A stretch of DNA of 58,638 nt from Fragilaria crotonensis (taxonomy: Eukaryota > Bacillariophyta > Fragilariophyceae > Fragilariales > Fragilariaceae): the NCBI GenBank assembly GCA_022925895.1, contig JAKSYS010000383.1, positions 1 through 58,638 on the forward strand. Direction: 5' to 3'. This document shows positions 54,706 to 58,638 of the stretch, one piece after another. The notes under the pieces were generated by a model, which worked only from the letters and a program-made list of their open reading frames with translations, was not told the origin of the DNA and ran no database searches. A program made the translations under genes and the position numbers. Each line of letters begins with the position of its first letter. The first letter of the stretch is position 1.

Positions 54706-57700
54706 TTAGACACTATTAGAGACTGGGGCAATTTCGTTGGACTTGGCACCTTTCTGCACAGACGGAACACAACTTCGTCGGTTGTGACCCCTTTTCCCAC
54801 AGATGGAACATGTTACAGGCGACTGCTTCAATTCGACAAATTTACTTCGTCTGCGAATTCGTTTTGTCTTCGGGCGTCCCGCCTGTCGCTTTGGCAATGC
54901 TGGTTCCTTCGTCACGCCATCATATTCGAGTGTTTCCAAGCAGACGGGGAAGACGTTGCTCCTGAACGTGTTTTGTACAAACTCGAAACTGTAGTAGGGA
55001 TGCACCAAATTGCCGATGACATAGGTGAAGTCTTTTTCTTTCCATTTCCTGAAGACTGCACATGCATGTCGACAGGGGTACAAGTCTTGCCAGACACCGC
55101 AGCTGCACCATTGAAGGTCTGGCTTTACTATGTTGATGCGGTTTTGGTCGGTATCCTGCTGACGATCGTACTGTATTCTCAGCAAGGTCATCCTCTGCAA
55201 GTGATGATGGTTCTACGACCTTAAAGTCACCGCATCCACTTTCCAACTCGACAACCGTCATGCTAGCAGCTGCATCCCACCTAACCTTCATTATCTGCGC
55301 AACTCTAGGCACCACTTCGGACCCTCACGTTCACTGTACTTCTTTCTGCACACGTATATCCTTGTCGACATGATGTCGATGAGTTTGTTCACACACTCTA
55401 ACCACCCCAGGTCTCTAGCTTCAGAGAACATATTGTTCACTGCCTCACTTGTGTTTGACGTCACAATTCCATACCTTGGTGGAATGACAACGGCGGTAGA
55501 AGATGAGTACCACTGAGTGGTCCGCCACAGAACACGATCCTTGTCTGTGATTTCATCCAGGTATGTTGCAGCTTCCGGCTTAATCCTGCGTACCTCTTCA
55601 AATAAGCGACTAGAATTTCTTGTCGAAAATGTTTTTGCAATTGCCAATACATATTTGGAACACTGCTTGCCAAACTTCTGCGCCACGTTGCCCTCGATGT
55701 GTTTTGCGCAGCTCATCTCAAATTTATCAGGGAACACTGCTTTCAACGCCGGTTTCAGACCCTTGTCTCGGTCAGAAATGAACAGAAATGGGGGCCTCGC
55801 GACCCCATCCACGTCAACATTTCCGTACACCTGCTCTCCAATGATTGGGCACGCTTTCTTCAGATAACGAAGCATCTTTCGCCACGAAGCACCATCCTCA
55901 TTGCCTGCCGAGATCATGAATCCAATTGGGAAGATATCATTGCTACCCGTCAGAACTGATGCAACGTACAGAGTGCCTTTGAACACACTCTTCAGGTGGG
56001 CGGCATCCAAAGACAGTACCGGGCGCACAAACTTCAGCGCTCGGTTCATGATCCCGGGAAAACATGCAGCTCAACGACCCTCATGTCCTTATCCCTCGCA
56101 TCCAATAATGGAATCAGGGTTACAGCTCTTCAACGCTTCCAAAAAGGGATAATCATCTCGAAGTTTTCAACGTTGCAGCCTTTTGAGCGCTTGTTTCATG
56201 GGTCAGTGCTCGGTACGCAGTCATGTACGGCACAATCAGACCAGAACGTGTCGCAGCCGTCTTCTGAACGTCTGCCGGTGTCGGTGTTCCTTCCTTTGTT
56301 TGAACCACCTGACCAATAATTCCATGCAGGTTCGGATGTCGCTTCTTCCAATGCCGCCCATCAGCCGCGAGCGGAGCTCGTTGCACGTCGCCATGCAAGC
56401 CCTTAATCTTCGACACGCCAAACCTGCCGTCAGATCGCCGCCTCGATATTAAAATTTGGAATGGACAGTTGACATGCTCCCGACATTGGAACTGCTTAAA
56501 TTGATTTCGGAGTGAGCGTTGCACCCGCAAGTGATTTCCTGACCGAATCTCATACGTTTCAATTAATGGCATCACCTCTTCCAACGTCGCAAAGCAATCC
56601 ACCTTCGCGTCCCTCATTATGTCATAGAACAATACGTCAGGAGACTTGTTGACGGGCACTGGCTTTGCCAGAAGCTCACTACTGCTCTCGCTGTCCTCGC
56701 AAGTGTGATAACTAAGCGCATCCTCGTTACCATTCGCCGAATCATCAGTAGCAGCAAGTAGCGATGCGCACTTTTCCACAGCGGTTTCCATGTCTTCGTC
56801 ACTTCCCGAATGGCCAGCAGTATCCATCGTGTTTTCCTTGTTCACAGCAGTTTCCACCTCCTCCGTAATCGAACTGCCGCCCGCCGACCTGACTTGGTGT
56901 ACTTCCGCGGCAGGCACGTCCAGTACCTCCACACCAAAAGTATCAAGGATGCTACTTCCATTCAGTTTTGGGAAGCAGGCGCGGACAACCTGACTTGTTG
57001 TCCCTAATCCGGTGCCCTCTCCCCCAAACACGGCCGTCAGTTTAGCCCGCAAACCGGTGATGTCTTGTTGAGTAAACGTTTCCATCGTGATCACCTTACC
57101 CTCGACAAGGTGCAAAACGACGCCAACTGCAAATAAACCGCAATCAAATCCGTTCAACTGACGTGGACATTCTCCATACTCCACTCGTTTAAGCAAGGCC
57201 TCATCCGTCAGTCTAAGGTGCTCATGTTCCTCCTCTTGAAGAATGTAGAATCGCACGAAGTAGTTGACTTCCTTTACGATGGTTGCGACTTCGGGATTAA
57301 TTTGACGAGTGCGGCGTTGCAGGGAATCGTAAATTGTCAAATTGGTAATAAATTCTCGACTAGAGAACGAACAATCCAAGCAAAGCACAAAAAAGTGGTG
57401 TACCGAGACAATCGGTATAAGGAGCCTGCTGACGGGACGGGATCGGAAACAAGATTGCAAAGATGCACGAATGCGTGAAACTTTTCGTCGGTTTGCCCTC
57501 CCCACTTGAACCGCGTCGGGTCCATTGGGTACATACGTGATCAGATCGTTACATGACTGGATGTAAGTTCGGGTGCCAAGACTCCCAATATGAAAAGTGT
57601 CAGTGGATGTCACATCCACCGGCGGCGCAGATCGCTGCAGTATGCAGTCCAACAGCAACGTGCTCAACCAAGCATTACGCGGTAGTGCAGAAATATCCTC

Positions 57701-57769
57701 GCTACTTGGAGATATCCATCCCGAAAAGCGGGGATCGCCTGGAAAGCATTTCTTTGCCTTCTTTGCCAT
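54706..57769 (-). mobile_element. MULE transposase gene with N-terminal Ulp1-type protease, broken frames
   Basis: ATG at 57769 (MAKKAKKCFPGD). The first 540 residues (to 56153) are one clean frame: a C48/Ulp1-like cysteine protease (VHHFFVLCLD with His, then RQLNGFDCGLFAVGV with Gln and Cys), an acidic linker, and an N-terminal MULE-type Cys/His region (CREHVNCPFQILISRRR). Then frames change several times (between 56150 and 56050, and near 55215). The MULE DDE core is at 56049-55291 (VLSLDAAHLKS, FLFISDRDKGLKPAL). The last piece (55200-54706) has a SWIM zinc finger (WCSCGVWQDLYPCRHAC) and a CCHC knuckle (CSICGKRGHNRRSC). It is probably a decaying or mis-assembled Mutator-like element. Terminal inverted repeats were not found. 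Confidence 0.85.
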
Positions 57770-58451
57770 GGTTTATCGTGTTCTGATCAGTATTTGACGA
57801 CAAAAAGGAAACAATGCTTTGAGAAGACGATGAAGAAGTAGTAGCTATGCTGTATTTGTACTACATTGGCATCACTCCTTAAAAACTGTTATAAACGGCA
57901 CTGCATCCTTATGAATACTTTACTGTATATTGGAAACCGCATTGCTGTTGTATTACTACCGGTATGGTACAAATCTGTTCAGATACTCCCTAAGAACAAA
58001 CACTTACTTAATGAACTGTGGCATGTATGAATTTTTTGACGTCTTGCACGCGCGCAATGACAACGTCATACTACACCACGTATGCATACATACGTGTACG
58101 CCAGTACACCAGGGTGTCAACCAAATGCAAAATTGCGTGAAAATGCATTTCCTTGATCACACTTGCTGCCTCTCACACACATTGACTTCTTGCTGATCAG
58201 CATTGCGTCTGTTGTTGAGGAGCGCATCATCATTCCCTGCCATCTAGCCGGGGTGTTTGTTGCGCTGCTTACGGACGACGCGCATGGACGCTCGTTGCTC
58301 ATCATTTATTCGATCCGCTTGGAAGCACATCATCAGTTCCTGCCATCTAGCCGGGCTTGTTTGTTGTGCTGCTGACTGACACACGCTGTCTCTGCCATCT
58401 AGCTGGGAGTTCACGGTAGTATGTCGGATTGGTTCGGAATGAAGACAATGA
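57770..58451. other. Intergenic with CTGCCATCTAGC repeats
   Basis: 5' flank of the MULE gene. The words CTGCCATCTAGCCGGG (about 58237), TGCCATCTAGCCGGG (58341) and TGCCATCTAGCTGGG (58393) form three direct copies, two of them near TTTGTTG-GCTGCT. Nothing codes. Confidence 0.55.
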
Positions 58452-58638
58452 TGCGTTGAAGATGCGAGGTCGGACGTCAATTTGTCCACTACTGTTCTAA
58501 ACCTCGGGAAGGATAATCCAAGGGTGGTGGCGGTGCCCGCCTCGAAGAAGCGGCTCAGTAACAAGATGCCACGAAAGCGGGCGAGAAGGAATTACTTCCC
58601 TTCAGGTCCGAAAGTGTTGGCACTGCTACTGAAGTGCT
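58452..58638 (+). CDS. Start of an unknown gene or exon, cut by window edge
   Basis: An open frame from 58452 to the end. It reads like coding sequence: VLNLGKDNPRVVAVPASKKR, then from an ATG at 58566 MPRKRARRNYFPSGPKVLAL. No family is recognised with confidence. The basic start resembles the beginning of Myb/SANT-like proteins abundant in stramenopile transposons, but this is a guess. Confidence 0.35.

Noticed and set aside
1-58638. CRISPR arrays, bacterial operons, prophage
   Set aside because: No regular spacer arrays; spliced eukaryotic genes throughout.

Overview
The window looks like nuclear DNA of a stramenopile alga, most likely a pennate diatom. The evidence is: short GT-AG introns; an intact Ty1/copia-type retrotransposon plus a decayed relative; remnants of a protein rich in P-S-x-x-P-S repeats, a style common in diatoms; a small cysteine-rich protein with a signal peptide whose predicted cleavage site is followed by Phe (bipartite plastid targeting); and eukaryote-only genes (Pol I largest subunit, CHMP1, SNX, SMG7, RPS9). 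The species is not determined.

Layout. 1-3972: copia element A on the minus strand, decayed and cut by the left edge. 4117-8661: a PrsW-like membrane protease and an SMG7/EST1-like protein, convergent. 9733-10841: a membrane-anchored FkbM-type methyltransferase. 11005-11965: a decayed inverted copy of the junction between the next two genes, a flavin amine oxidase (13184-14625) and a two-pore K+ channel (16409-14886). 17067-25952: two PAS-domain proteins, transcribed divergently away from a 4.8 kb repeat-rich gap. 26357-28524: a BT1-family transporter with three exons. 29584-35133: the Pol I largest subunit, three exons, carrying an inserted Tudor/SH3-like segment. 35332-36165: a third, small PAS protein. 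38163-44670: copia element B, with nearly identical LTRs. 45054-46667: a secreted class 3 lipase. 47542-48430: RPS9. 48997-49382: the plastid-type Cys-rich protein. 50089-53546: CHMP1 (ESCRT-III) and an SNX1/2/Vps5-like sorting nexin, tail to tail. 54706-57769: a MULE DNA transposon with an N-terminal Ulp1-type protease. The right edge holds the start of an unknown reading frame.

Three themes stand out. First, both copia elements place gag and pol in one frame separated by a single UGA followed by CUC. The codons after it are conserved between two otherwise divergent elements, which points to stop-codon readthrough. Second, single-base frameshifts recur in genes that should be functional (three in Pol I, all apparent one-base losses), so assembly indels are a strong alternative to pseudogenes. 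Third, gaps between genes are crowded with GTAC-centred palindromic words (GTACC, AGTACT, CCAGGTAC) that are sparse in the coding regions.

The neighbouring genes do not form one pathway. The closest functional pairing is CHMP1 with the sorting nexin, both endosomal. Names rest on motifs read by eye; no database search was run.
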